DNA of 64,000 bases from Sphingomonas sp. PP-CE-1G-424 (GCF_004341085.1 NZ_SLXW01000006.1:62001-126000); one strand, 5' to 3'. Shown: positions 44,318 to 54,000, counted from the first letter of the stretch. The notes: generated by a model not told the origin, from the letters alone. Program-made: numbers and translations.

Positions 44318-45330
44318 AGCTTCTGCGCCTCCTCACGCTTATGCTCGGTGCGTTCGTGCTATCGATGACGCTGAGCCCGCGCGCGGAGGCGCAATCGAAG
44401 TGCTCGGGCAAATTCGTCAACCCGATCACCGACGTCTGCTGGTCGTGCCTGTTCCCGCTTTCGGTGGGCGGCCTCAAGATCTGGCCGAGCAATCGCGCCG
44501 ATACGGAAAACCCGTCCCTCCCCGTCTGCGCGTGTGGCAGTCCGGTGCCGCGCATTGGCATTTCGGCCGGCTTCTGGGAGCCCGTTCGTCTTGCCGACGT
44601 CACCACCAAGCCGTGGTGCTTCGTCAATCTGGGTGGCACGAAGATCGCGCCCGGCTTCGACATTGGCCAGGGCCAGTTGTCTGGACCATCGCAGACCGGC
44701 GGAAACGGGCAGAACACGTCCAAGTGGCACGTCCACTGGTACGTCTATCCGCTGCTCTACTGGATAGAGATCCTGACCGATTTCCTGTGCTTCGAGCAGG
44801 CGTCGTTCGACATCGCCTACATGACCGAGGTCGACCCGCTCTGGCAGGATGACTCGCTTACCGCGCTTATCAACCCGGAAGCCGTGCTGTTCTCATCGCC
44901 GATCGCGCAGGCTGCGTGCGCCGGCGACTGCATCGCGGCAACCGCCAAGCTGCCGCTCGATGCGACCTTCTGGTGCGCTGGCTGTCAGGGGCCGATGTAC
45001 CCGGTCAACGGCAACATCGCCGCCTCGATCGGCCATGTGCAGGCGTCGCGTCTCGCGCTGGCCCGCTTCGCGTTCAAGATCCACCGCGAGGGCCTCGCCT
45101 GGGGAACGATGGGCTCCAAGGGGCTTTGCAACAAGTATCCGATGCCGGTGCTGCGCAAGCAGCAATACCGCGTCCAGATGGTCAATCCGATCCCGATGGT
45201 CAGCGGCAAGATGGCCTGCTCGCCGCTCGGAGCCTCGACCATGCCACCGCAGGCAGGCCGGTCCTTCCCCGTGAAGGGCGAGGACATGGGCTACCTCGTC
45301 TGGCGCAAGCGCAACTGCTGCGTGCTCTGA
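44314..45330 (+). CDS. traU: TraU conjugation protein
   Basis: GTG 44314 gives 338 residues with a signal peptide (LTLMLGAFVLSMTLSPRAEA), then CSGKFVNPITDVCWSCLFPL, the diagnostic TraU opening. It is rich in conserved Cys (CACGSPVPRIG, CAGDCIAATA, FWCAGCQGPMYP, KRNCCVL). It is a periplasmic protein needed for DNA transfer. Its disulfides are presumably handled by the operon's DsbC-like and TraF proteins. Confidence 0.92.
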   Translation: MKLLRLLTLMLGAFVLSMTLSPRAEAQSKCSGKFVNPITDVCWSCLFPLSVGGLKIWPSNRADTENPSLPVCACGSPVPRIGISAGFWEPVRLADVTTKPWCFVNLGGTKIAPGFDIGQGQLSGPSQTGGNGQNTSKWHVHWYVYPLLYWIEILTDFLCFEQASFDIAYMTEVDPLWQDDSLTALINPEAVLFSSPIAQAACAGDCIAATAKLPLDATFWCAGCQGPMYPVNGNIAASIGHVQASRLALARFAFKIHREGLAWGTMGSKGLCNKYPMPVLRKQQYRVQMVNPIPMVSGKMACSPLGASTMPPQAGRSFPVKGEDMGYLVWRKRNCCVL

Positions 45331-45342
45331 GGAGAGACAATC

Positions 45343-46083
45343 ATGCGCCGCATCACCATCGTCATCGCCGCACTTGCCGGTCTCGCCGGCATCCAGGCGA
45401 TCGCCCAGACCGTCGACGGTCTCGACCTCGAGGCCATCAAGCGTCGTTCGGCCGCCATGCAGGGTGACGCCGACATCTTTGCCGAACACGTCCGCAACCG
45501 CGGCGATGTCTTTCGCGAGGAAGCCGTGGCCATCCAGGCGAAGAGCGGCGCAAATCTCGCATCGCTCGCAAAAGCCGATCTACCAGTGAACGGTGACGGC
45601 GCGTTCGACTTCGACGAAATCATCAAGGGCGCAAGCCAGAATGTCGCCGGCACCAAGGGTGACGCGCCTCAGTTCATCGCCTTTGCCAGCCTGTCGATGC
45701 CGCCAGCAGCCTTGCGACAGCTCATTGCCGACACTGCAAAGGCGGGCGGCGTCGTCGTCTTCCGGGGCTTCCCGAACAATTCGATGAAGGCCTTCAGCGC
45801 CATGCTGGGCAAGGTCGTCACCGACAAGGATCAGCTGTCCAATGTCGGGATAGATCCCCGGCTCTTTCGCGCGTTCAACGTCGAGGCGGTCCCGACCTAT
45901 GTCGCCGTATCGACCGACTTCGATCTCTGCTCGGGCCTGAATTGCACCACCTCGGTGCCGACCCACGACAAGATCACGGGCAACGTCTCGGTTCGCTACG
46001 TGCTCGACACCTTTGTTGCGGCGCACGGCCCCGGTGCCGGCGTGGCGTCGGTTGCGCTGCGCAATCTCGCCAAGGGCGTCTGA
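45343..46083 (+). CDS. trbC: TrbC-type conjugal transfer pilus protein
   Basis: ATG 45343 follows GAGGAGAGACAATC. The 246-residue protein has a signal peptide (IVIAALAGLAGIQAIAQ) and a thioredoxin-like C-terminal part: FIAFASLSMPPAALRQLIAD, AGGVVVFRGFPNNSMKAF and VEAVPTYVAVS. This is the F-type TrbC layout; it works with TraW in the periplasm. traN begins right after the stop. Confidence 0.88.
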   Translation: MRRITIVIAALAGLAGIQAIAQTVDGLDLEAIKRRSAAMQGDADIFAEHVRNRGDVFREEAVAIQAKSGANLASLAKADLPVNGDGAFDFDEIIKGASQNVAGTKGDAPQFIAFASLSMPPAALRQLIADTAKAGGVVVFRGFPNNSMKAFSAMLGKVVTDKDQLSNVGIDPRLFRAFNVEAVPTYVAVSTDFDLCSGLNCTTSVPTHDKITGNVSVRYVLDTFVAAHGPGAGVASVALRNLAKGV

Positions 46084-47877
46084 GTGAAGCGCATCGCTTT
46101 CTCTTTGCTACTGAGCGTCCTGGCGGGCGCCACCAGCGGCGTCGTCGCACAGACGACGATCGAGGAAGCACGCAAGCAGGGCGCCGATCTCGGCAAAACG
46201 ATGCGCGCTGACGAAAGCCTCGGGCCGAACGACGCCAAGCTCTCACAACTGCCGGGCTATGGCGGCACCGATCTGGCGGAGAAGGTCTATTTCGACGACC
46301 CCGACCGGCTGGTGGTCGATGGTGGTTCGAAGGCCGGCACCGATGAGGCGTTCGGCACGGTGACCGATCGCGCACGCACGCGAGCGACCTTCAGCAATGC
46401 CGAGATCCTGGCAGCGACCTCGCGCGGCACCGCGATTGAGAAAGACCCTGACACGTATCTGGGCGGCCAGAACCTTGGCGGCGCGGAGGGTACATGCACG
46501 GCCCTTCCTCCTCCCGTCGGTTCAAAAGGCTATTACGAGGCTACCTGCAACAAGGGGTCGAAAGTTACGGACACGGTCGAGGCCTGCCGCGGAAACCTCG
46601 TGCCGACCGTCATCAACACCGCGCGCTGGTTCTACTACGGCGTTCTCGACAAAAACGAGGGCTACGGGTTCGCCAAAAACAGCGTCATGCAGGCGAAGGT
46701 CAATGCCGGCGTTTGCCGTGCAGAGCCGGTCTCCAAGCACATCTGCGACGCGCAAATCGATCTTGGCGCCGGCGGGAACGACGTCGAAGGCTACCGCAAA
46801 TACTGCAAGAAGAATGTCAGCGGCACGGCGCAGCTGTATTCCTGCAATCCCGAATTGTCGGCCGCAGAGATCGGCAGCCACCACAACTTTGCGACTGGTA
46901 TGGCCTATCTGAAGAAAGAAGGGACGCTCAGCGTTACCGTCGCCCGCAACGAGGGCACCTGCCCGGCGCTGGCTGCCGACACCACGTGTGTCCCGCAAGC
47001 GACTGAGGTCTGCACCGAAGGCCCTGAGACCCGCATCATTGAGGGCGTTCCCGTTACGCAAGCATGCTGGGCCTGGTCGCGTTCCTTCACCTGTCAGCGT
47101 CTCACGCCGGCCAGCGATTGCAGCGCGCTCGACGACAACAAGCTGTGCAAGTTCCTTCGCGACGAATGTCTCGACGATCCGCAGAGCGGCGCATGCAAGG
47201 TGTCGCAGCGCGTCTATAGCTGCCCCCTGCCCGACGATAAGGCGCCCACCGACAAGCAGTATGTCTGTGGCGGCGACGTTTATTGCCTCAACGGCAGCTG
47301 CGAGACGATCGAGCGCGAGGCCTCGACTGAGTTCAAGGACGCGCTGGTCGCGCTTCACTCGATCGGCGACGCCGGCAAGCAGTTCGACCCAGCCAACCTA
47401 GCCGTGTTTTCTGGAGAACGGGGCACCTGCAACAAGAAGATCTTCGGTGCGTCGAATTGCTGTTCAGGCAGCGGCGTACCGCTCCTGACGCCGTGGCTGT
47501 GTAGCTCTGCCGAAAAGCAGCTCGACGAGAAGGACGACAAGGGTCTTTGCCACAAGGTCGGGTCCTATTGTTCGGGCAAGATCCTGGGCGTCTGCGTCAC
47601 GTCGAAGGATGCGTATTGCTGCTTCGGGAGCAAGCTCTCGCGCATCCTCCAGGAGCAGGGCCGTCAGCAGATTGGCAAAGCTTGGGCCAAGCCCAAGGAC
47701 GAGACCTGCAAGGGCTTCACGATCGAGGAGTTTCAGCGCCTCGACCTGAGTCAGATGGATTTTTCCGAGGTCTATGCGGAGTTCATGGACGCAGCAAAGC
47801 TGCCCAGTGAGGTCTCCGTGATGGCCGACGTTCAAACCAAAATTCAGGGGTACTATGACCTTCACGGGAGCAAATGA
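46084..47877 (+). CDS. traN: TraN mating-pair stabilisation protein
   Basis: GTG 46084 gives 597 residues with a signal peptide (FSLLLSVLAGATSGVVAQ) and more than 40 Cys residues in characteristic pairs (CCSGSGVPLLTPWLCS; YCCFGSKLSRILQEQGRQQI). The C-terminal KAWAKPKDETCKGFTIEEFQ is typical of TraN. It is an outer-membrane protein that binds recipient-cell receptors during mating; the middle region sets specificity. It overlaps the next gene by 23 nt if that starts at 47855. Confidence 0.9.
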   Translation: MKRIAFSLLLSVLAGATSGVVAQTTIEEARKQGADLGKTMRADESLGPNDAKLSQLPGYGGTDLAEKVYFDDPDRLVVDGGSKAGTDEAFGTVTDRARTRATFSNAEILAATSRGTAIEKDPDTYLGGQNLGGAEGTCTALPPPVGSKGYYEATCNKGSKVTDTVEACRGNLVPTVINTARWFYYGVLDKNEGYGFAKNSVMQAKVNAGVCRAEPVSKHICDAQIDLGAGGNDVEGYRKYCKKNVSGTAQLYSCNPELSAAEIGSHHNFATGMAYLKKEGTLSVTVARNEGTCPALAADTTCVPQATEVCTEGPETRIIEGVPVTQACWAWSRSFTCQRLTPASDCSALDDNKLCKFLRDECLDDPQSGACKVSQRVYSCPLPDDKAPTDKQYVCGGDVYCLNGSCETIEREASTEFKDALVALHSIGDAGKQFDPANLAVFSGERGTCNKKIFGASNCCSGSGVPLLTPWLCSSAEKQLDEKDDKGLCHKVGSYCSGKILGVCVTSKDAYCCFGSKLSRILQEQGRQQIGKAWAKPKDETCKGFTIEEFQRLDLSQMDFSEVYAEFMDAAKLPSEVSVMADVQTKIQGYYDLHGSK

Positions 47878-48262
47878 TGCAAGCGGTCCGGGGGGGCTAT
47901 GTTCGATCGACATGTCGGTGCTCGATCTTGCCATTTTCCTCCGCATCCATCGGTCCGGTCGGGGCACCTCGGCCGGTGAGGTCGCACAGACCATCTCGCA
48001 TTGGTTTCAGTGCGACATCGATCCGCACGAGGTCGAGCAGGCTTTTCCGCGCATGGCCGACAAGGGCTGGCTTGTCCGCCGCGAAACCGGAATGCGCGCG
48101 ACCATCAAGGGGCGGAAGCACGGTCGCAGCCACCTTCGCGGCATCGTCCGGATGCTCGATCAGGGCACCAGGATGCTCGATGTCGCCGCGATGATGTCAG
48201 TTCTCAAACTCGCAATGATTGAGCTCGACGGGGAGCATGATGATGACGACGATCAAGACTAA
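47855..48262 (+). CDS. Winged-helix-like small protein in transfer operon (unknown)
   Basis: ATG 47855 has CAGGGGTACT upstream; ATG 47912 is an alternative. Of 135 residues, the middle (TSAGEVAQTISHWFQCDIDP, then FPRMADKGWLVRRE) resembles a winged-helix DNA-binding fold; the tail is a helix plus an acidic Asp run (GEHDDDDDQD). Such a gene between traN and traF could autoregulate the operon (inference). It overlaps traF. Confidence 0.6.
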   Translation: MTFTGANDASGPGGLCSIDMSVLDLAIFLRIHRSGRGTSAGEVAQTISHWFQCDIDPHEVEQAFPRMADKGWLVRRETGMRATIKGRKHGRSHLRGIVRMLDQGTRMLDVAAMMSVLKLAMIELDGEHDDDDDQD

Positions 48263-49169
48263 GCGTACCGGGCGGCTAACCGCTAGCGTTCTTATGCTGC
48301 TTGCAGCTACGGCGCCCTTGGCCACGCCGGCGCTCGCGCAATCCGTCGACCTGCAGAGCGCAGCGATGGCTGATGCGATCGGTGACGACGATGCCGAGGC
48401 CAGAAACACTGTGGTCGAACCGGAATTTGATCGGACGTCTGACGCTGGGGAGCAGCAGCAAGGCGGCGACTTCTATTGCGGTGAGCGCAAACTAGGCCAG
48501 TGGTTCTATTGCGAGCGACCCAAGGCGAAGCCATCCACCCCACAAGCGTCCGCGCAGCCGCAGCAGTCGTCGACGTCGCAGCTAAAGGCGATCACCAAAC
48601 AGCTGGATGAGCTTAAAGCCCGGGCCATCCTCGAGCCAAGCGAGGCGAATGTGATCGCCTATGTCCGCTACCAGCGTGAGCAGCTCGATCGCGCGTCGAC
48701 CTTCTCCGACACCTGGCAGCGTGCGCTCTGGCAAAACCCGGACATCGATTACACGCTGCAGCGGCCGGTCTCGACCGTCGGCAAGCGAGCATGGACGGAC
48801 AATCGCGCTGCTACGCGTGACCAGGTCCTTTCACGGCTCGGCCAGCGCTACGGTATGTTCTACTTCTTCGCGCAGTCCTGTGCTGCCTGTGAGGTGTTCT
48901 CGCCGATCCTGCGCTCGGTTGCCGAAAGCCACCGCATCACGGTGATGGCGGTATCGACGGACGGTGGTCCAAGCCGCCAGTTTCCCAACTACGTCGTTGA
49001 TAGCGGCCAGCGTCAGCGCATGGGCGTGCCGCTCGCAACGCCGGCACTGGTGCTGTTCGATACCATCACCCGCAAAACCGTCCCGATCGGCTTTGGCGTC
49101 ATGTCGGCAGACGAAGTGATGGAGCGTATTTTCATGCTCACCAACGCCAAGGTCGGGAGTGACTTCTGA
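48237..49169 (+). CDS. traF: TraF thioredoxin-like pilus assembly protein
   Basis: The 310-residue protein has a signal peptide (ASVLMLLAATAPLATPALAQ), a helical spacer and a thioredoxin-like domain with YFFAQSCAACEVF (CAAC) and GVPLATPALVLFD. The F-plasmid TraF lacks an active CxxC, so this version is probably redox-active. The start is one of three consecutive ATGs (48237, 48240, 48243) after GGGGAG. Its stop overlaps the traH start (TGATG). Confidence 0.88.
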   Translation: MMMTTIKTKRTGRLTASVLMLLAATAPLATPALAQSVDLQSAAMADAIGDDDAEARNTVVEPEFDRTSDAGEQQQGGDFYCGERKLGQWFYCERPKAKPSTPQASAQPQQSSTSQLKAITKQLDELKARAILEPSEANVIAYVRYQREQLDRASTFSDTWQRALWQNPDIDYTLQRPVSTVGKRAWTDNRAATRDQVLSRLGQRYGMFYFFAQSCAACEVFSPILRSVAESHRITVMAVSTDGGPSRQFPNYVVDSGQRQRMGVPLATPALVLFDTITRKTVPIGFGVMSADEVMERIFMLTNAKVGSDF

Positions 49170-50632
49170 TGTCGATCGCCCCTTCTCCTCGTCCCTCCCC
49201 CTTCCGCGCCCTCCTTCGCCGGACGGCTGCAGTCGCTATGAGCCTTGGTGCCGCGAGCATGATCCCCGTTGGTATGGCCCGCGCGGACGTCGCTGGGCAG
49301 ATGAACAGCTTCTTCCAGGATGCGGGCGGGGCCGCGAACGTGACCGGGCCGAGCGCCTATCAGGGGCAGACCGCTGGCTATTATTCGATGGGCAACGTCT
49401 GGACGCGCTTTCCGCAAAAGAGCGTGCAGCCGTTCAACCTGCAGATGCCCAAGGTCTCGGCAGGCTGCGGTGGCATCGACCTCTTCACCGGCTCCTTCAG
49501 CTTCATCAATGGCGCTGAAATGGTTGCCATGCTGAAGGCGACTGCCAACAACGCGTTGGGCTTTGCCTTCCAGCTCGCGATCGACAGCGTCTCGCCCGAG
49601 ATCGGCAAGGTCATGGATAGCATGGCCAACAAAGCGCAGCAGATGAACCAGATGAACATCTCGTCGTGTGAAGCGGCCCAGGGGTTGGTCGGTTCGGTAT
49701 GGCCGAAAATGGCTGGTGCACGATCCACGGTCTGCGCGGCGGTTGGTAACAGCCAAGGCAAGTTCTCCGATTGGGCGCGCTCCCGGCAGGGCTGCGGTGC
49801 CGGTGGGGAACAAGACGCCACGCTCGACGCCAACACCGATCCGGCAATGGCCGACAAGATCCCCGGTAACCCGCGAAATTACACGTGGGATGCGATCAAA
49901 AAGTCGAACAAGTTCGCCGGCACCGACAAGGAGTTTTCCGAGTTCCTGATGACTCTGGTTGGAACGATCGTCATCAATCCCAAGGCGGCCGAGGGTGCGA
50001 TCGTCGGCTTCGTCGGTCCTGCCGAGGATGCGGTGGTGACAGCTCTTCTCGATGGCGCTGGCACCGGCACACCGGTCAAGATCCTGCACTGCGACGACGA
50101 CGAAAAGTGTCTGAACATGACTGAACAGACGCTGCGGCCCGGGCCGGGTTTACGCACCAAGATCAAGGCGATGATCGACTCGATCAACGGCAAGATTCGT
50201 ACCGATGCGGCGCTCGACGCTCAGGAACAGCAGTTGCTCAACATGACGACGCTCCCGCTTTACAAGATGCTCGCGGTACAGGCGATGGCGCACCAAAACT
50301 TTGCCGACGGCGAGACCAGCGCGCTTGCCGAGATCGTCTCGGTCAACCTCCTGTCCTCCATGATCGAGAACATGCTCGACCGGATCAGCCAGTCGACCGT
50401 CCAGGTCCAGCCCGCCGACGCGGAAATGGGCAAGATGTGGCGTGACCAGCTTGCGGAGGCACGCACCCGGTATGCTCAGCGCAACGTCGAGCTGAAGGCC
50501 ACGCTCAATCAGACGATCGCGCTCATCAACAAGTCGGTGATGCTCGAATCTACCCTTCAGAACAGCATGTCGCCGGCAATGTCTGCATCGCTGAATTTCT
50601 CGCGGGGCCTGAGTGCGCAGGGTCTCAACTAG
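49169..50632 (+). CDS. traH: TraH conjugation protein
   Basis: The 487-residue protein has a signal peptide (AVAMSLGAASMIPVGMARAD), MNSFFQDAGGAANVTGPSAY, QGQTAGYYSMGNVWTRFP, and SAGCGGIDLFTGSFSFINGA, all hallmarks of TraH. C-terminal coiled coil follows. It acts in the periplasm/outer membrane for pilus assembly. traG starts 15 bp downstream. Confidence 0.93.
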   Translation: MSIAPSPRPSPFRALLRRTAAVAMSLGAASMIPVGMARADVAGQMNSFFQDAGGAANVTGPSAYQGQTAGYYSMGNVWTRFPQKSVQPFNLQMPKVSAGCGGIDLFTGSFSFINGAEMVAMLKATANNALGFAFQLAIDSVSPEIGKVMDSMANKAQQMNQMNISSCEAAQGLVGSVWPKMAGARSTVCAAVGNSQGKFSDWARSRQGCGAGGEQDATLDANTDPAMADKIPGNPRNYTWDAIKKSNKFAGTDKEFSEFLMTLVGTIVINPKAAEGAIVGFVGPAEDAVVTALLDGAGTGTPVKILHCDDDEKCLNMTEQTLRPGPGLRTKIKAMIDSINGKIRTDAALDAQEQQLLNMTTLPLYKMLAVQAMAHQNFADGETSALAEIVSVNLLSSMIENMLDRISQSTVQVQPADAEMGKMWRDQLAEARTRYAQRNVELKATLNQTIALINKSVMLESTLQNSMSPAMSASLNFSRGLSAQGLN

Positions 50633-50647
50633 GACGGGTGACGGAGC

Positions 50648-53419
50648 ATGGTTGAGGTCTTCACGATTGGCGGTGGCGAATACATCGTCAACACCTTCAA
50701 CGCGGTAGCAGCTTGGACAGGCGGAGGCGGCTACCGTTCCCTCTTGCAGGTGGTAATGGTTCTTGGGCTGATCTACTCGCTCCTTGCCGTCGCTTTCACC
50801 ATGAACGTCCGCGTCTGGCTCAACTGGTTCCTCGGCTCGTCGCTCATCTACATGTGTCTAATGGTGCCGACCGTCACGGTTAAGGTGACGGACCGGATCA
50901 ATCCTTCACTGGCTCCCGCCGTTGTCGACAACGTGCCCCTCGGCCTGGGGGTAATCGCCAGCTTCACTAGTCAGGTCGGTGACTGGCTGACACGGACGGC
51001 CGAAACCGTTTTCACGATGCCGAGCCAGCTTACCTATTCGTCGAACGGCATGGTCTATGGTGCCCGTCTGCTCGATGCGACGCGCAATTTTCAGATTCGC
51101 GACGCCGAGTTCGCGACCAACCTTTCGTCGCATTTCAAGAACTGCGTGTTCGGCGACGTCATGCTCGGCCAGAAGTCGATGACCGATCTCGCCTCCGCGA
51201 AAGACCTCTGGGCAACGATGGGACCCGGCTCTGCTGCGCGGTCGCAACCCTGGGTAGAGCGCTCCGGCGCGACAACGTCCAGCAGCATCGTCAGCTGCCG
51301 ACAGGCATACGGGATGCTTGATGGTCTTTGGCACAGCATGATCGACGCCCAGACGTCGCTTTGGGCCAAGGAAACCTATCCAAAGCTTTCGACCGCCGTC
51401 GCCTCCGCGAAGCTGCGGGCCGATGTTCCGATCGTCAATCAGGCGTTCACGGCGTCCAGCGCTGGCTACGAAAACATCGTTCGGCAGAACACGGCGATCA
51501 ATGCGTTCATGCAGGCGCGTGACGGCATGGCCGGTGGTCCGAGCGCTGCCTCGATTGACACGTTCGCGACGACGCGGGCCGATATCCAGGCGCGCAACAC
51601 GTACAACTCGATCGCGCAGCAGGCGATGAGCTGGGTCCCGATCCTGAACATCGTGCTGACCGTCGTCTTCTATGCGATGTTCCCGGTAATCTTTCCGCTA
51701 TTCCTGATGCCGCAGACCGGGGTCGGCGCGCTCAAGGGCTACCTGACCGGGTTCTTCTATCTGGCCGCGTGGGGGCCGCTTTATGTCATCCTCCACATGA
51801 TCTGCATGACGCGTGCGACAGCCGCGGCTCAGGGTGTAGCGGATGGCGGCATGTCGTTAGGGTCCTATGCCGGTATCGGTGCGGTTAACGCTGAAACTGC
51901 GACTATCGCAGGCTTCATGCTGATGTCAGTGCCGTTCCTTGCAGCTGGCTTAGCCAAGGGTGCCATGAGCATCTCGGGCCAGGCAACGTCGGTTCTATCG
52001 CCGGCGCAGAACGCTGCGGAGGCTGCAGCCGCTGAGCAGACCACAGGCAACTACTCATATGGCAATGCCAGCTTCTCGAACTCGACGTCGAACATGCGTC
52101 AGAGCAACCAGTGGTCGGACGCGCCGGCATTCTCGACCGGTTCATTTGCATCCAGCTTCCGGCACGACAACGGCGCGACAACGAACGGCTTTGGCGACGG
52201 TCAGAACGTCTACGATACGTCGAAGGCGATCTCGAATATTCCGTTCTCTGCTTCGATGACGCAGGGGTCAGTCGCTACGGAAGGCCGTCAGGCGACGATG
52301 GCCGCTCGTGTTGCGGACGGGTTCGAGCAGGCTAGTCGTCGCGAGATCTCGCACCTAAATGCCCTCCGGAACGGCCATTCCTGGTCGAGCGAGAACTCGT
52401 CTGGTTACGACTCCAGTTCCGGTGTTCGTAGCGGCAGCAACACCGAGCTTAGTGATCGCAACACGATCACTGGCACCGACGGCGTGCAAAATAGCCAGAG
52501 CGTTGGCAATGGCACTCGCCGCCAATCCGAAGCCGGCAAGAGCACCAATTGGTCGGATCAGGCCATCGGAGGTGTTCGCGGTAGCATTGGCGCGGGCGAG
52601 GGTGGAAAGGGCGGAGGCATCATTGGCGCTGCCGCTGGTATGCTAGGGCTTAAAGGTGAGGCCTACGCTGGTTACAATCAAACTTATACCCGCGCTAACA
52701 CGACAGGCGATACGGACACCGCCTCTGCCAATCGTGACAATTCACTTTCCGTTACTGACGGTATCAATCGTGACCATGCCACTGGCGCGACCGTGAGCAC
52801 CAATGATGGGACCTTCAGTCAGTCCGGTCAGTTCTCCCGTTCTCAGCAGAGTGAGTCGCGAACGAAAGCCATCGAGGAGTCCCTTAGCCGCATCGAGTCT
52901 TACAACGAGCAGGCCCGTCACTATCGCGAACTGTCCTCGTCCTTGGAGCAGCATGCCAGCTTCGCCGAAAGTCACGGTTTCAACCTTTCGGAAGATCTTC
53001 GCCAAGATCTCGCTCGCTATTACGACAAAGAAGTCGCCAGCAGTCCCGACGGTGTCCTACCTAGCCTTTGGGAGACGAACCTCAGCTCGACGCAAGAGGG
53101 CATGCGGAACGCCGCGATCGGCAAGTGGTCCAACCAACGTTCGGAAGGGATCGAGCGTGATATCCAGAGCGCGCTACGCAACCCTGCTCTTGAAGGTATG
53201 GAGTTGCCGGGTGTGGCCTCCGAGGCGAGCATTGTGGGGCGTTATTCGGGTGGCAGCGGCCTTAGCTCTCCCCATCCGGTCGCAAGCGGCAAACCATCGA
53301 CAGATCGGGAGGACGGAGTTGTTACAACCGGCGCTGCAGAACTACTTGGCGAAAAGCACCGTCGGGACAACGATGGTCGTCTTGCGCTCAGTCAAGGCCC
53401 AGCTGGTCCTGATCGCTGA
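50648..53419 (+). CDS. traG: TraG mating-pair stabilisation and pilus assembly protein
   Basis: The 923-residue protein has an N-terminal membrane half (MVEVFTIGGGEYIVNTFNAV; LLQVVMVLGLIYSLLAVAF; ILNIVLTVVFYAMFPVIFPL) typical of TraG, and a large polar Ser/Asn/Gly-rich C-terminal half (~430-923) with repeated NSTSN/SGQFSRSQ segments. The N-terminus is needed for pilus assembly and the C-terminus for mating stabilisation and entry exclusion. It is the last gene of the operon; no traD or traI follows. Confidence 0.9.
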   Translation: MVEVFTIGGGEYIVNTFNAVAAWTGGGGYRSLLQVVMVLGLIYSLLAVAFTMNVRVWLNWFLGSSLIYMCLMVPTVTVKVTDRINPSLAPAVVDNVPLGLGVIASFTSQVGDWLTRTAETVFTMPSQLTYSSNGMVYGARLLDATRNFQIRDAEFATNLSSHFKNCVFGDVMLGQKSMTDLASAKDLWATMGPGSAARSQPWVERSGATTSSSIVSCRQAYGMLDGLWHSMIDAQTSLWAKETYPKLSTAVASAKLRADVPIVNQAFTASSAGYENIVRQNTAINAFMQARDGMAGGPSAASIDTFATTRADIQARNTYNSIAQQAMSWVPILNIVLTVVFYAMFPVIFPLFLMPQTGVGALKGYLTGFFYLAAWGPLYVILHMICMTRATAAAQGVADGGMSLGSYAGIGAVNAETATIAGFMLMSVPFLAAGLAKGAMSISGQATSVLSPAQNAAEAAAAEQTTGNYSYGNASFSNSTSNMRQSNQWSDAPAFSTGSFASSFRHDNGATTNGFGDGQNVYDTSKAISNIPFSASMTQGSVATEGRQATMAARVADGFEQASRREISHLNALRNGHSWSSENSSGYDSSSGVRSGSNTELSDRNTITGTDGVQNSQSVGNGTRRQSEAGKSTNWSDQAIGGVRGSIGAGEGGKGGGIIGAAAGMLGLKGEAYAGYNQTYTRANTTGDTDTASANRDNSLSVTDGINRDHATGATVSTNDGTFSQSGQFSRSQQSESRTKAIEESLSRIESYNEQARHYRELSSSLEQHASFAESHGFNLSEDLRQDLARYYDKEVASSPDGVLPSLWETNLSSTQEGMRNAAIGKWSNQRSEGIERDIQSALRNPALEGMELPGVASEASIVGRYSGGSGLSSPHPVASGKPSTDREDGVVTTGAAELLGEKHRRDNDGRLALSQGPAGPDR

Positions 53420-53421
53420 GC

Positions 53422-53625
53422 TTAACGGAGCAGCATGTCGGCGAAACCAAGCCCCATGCCACCGAAAACAAGGACGAATATGAAGAACCTAGCTACCTTC
53501 GACGTCGCCCCTCCGTTCCACGACAGGCTATCATCTGACCGGCCAGGATCCATCTGCCAGAGTCCGGCGCCTCGCCCGGGGGGCGAGTCACTGTCGAACA
53601 TTATTGGCTGTCCTGGATCAATCAT
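53422..53625 (-). CDS. Small single-span membrane protein (67 aa)
   Basis: Minus strand, 2 bp from the traG stop. ATG 53625 has a GAGGTGAGCT ribosome site. The polar N-terminus ends SLSWNGGATSKVARF and leads into one helix (FFIFVLVFGGMGLGFADMLL). No family recognised. It is opposite to the transfer operon and divergent from the gene at 53665; its position beside traG would suit an entry-exclusion or regulatory role, but this is conjecture. Confidence 0.5.
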   Translation of the reverse strand: MIDPGQPIMFDSDSPPGRGAGLWQMDPGRSDDSLSWNGGATSKVARFFIFVLVFGGMGLGFADMLLR

Positions 53626-53664
53626 AGCTCACCTCGCCGTCTAGGATACAGTGAGATAAACATC

Positions 53665-54000
53665 ATGGCAACGCGAGAACATAAGGTTTTCAAGTCTGTT
53701 CAGCACCGTCCGCCGACGCTGGGTGATATGTCTGGTACTCTAATTTTTGGGTTCTCCTGGTTGCTTGTTATGACGGTCGGGCTCGCTCCGCTTGCTGAAG
53801 CTTCCCTCCTGTCCCGGTCGCCTTCCATTACGATGCCAACGACGATTGCGTTCTCTGTCGCCGTCGGGAGCGCGGTCCTCCTTCGTCGACGCTACTCCTG
53901 GATGAACCTTGTGCTGCACATCTTTGGCCAGATTGCGATTTGGCTCTCGTTCTTCGTGATGTCGTTGGCGATCGTGCTCATCGCGATCCCGCGCGGATGA
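53665..54000 (+). CDS. Small three-span membrane protein (111 aa)
   Basis: The product has three hydrophobic segments (LIFGFSWLLVMTVGLAPLAE; TTIAFSVAVGSAVLL; FGQIAIWLSFFVMSLAIVLI) and a basic tail. ATG 53665 lies after GTGAGATAAACATC. It is divergent from the 67-residue membrane protein gene, with a 39-bp gap. No family recognised. Confidence 0.55.
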   Translation: MATREHKVFKSVQHRPPTLGDMSGTLIFGFSWLLVMTVGLAPLAEASLLSRSPSITMPTTIAFSVAVGSAVLLRRRYSWMNLVLHIFGQIAIWLSFFVMSLAIVLIAIPRG

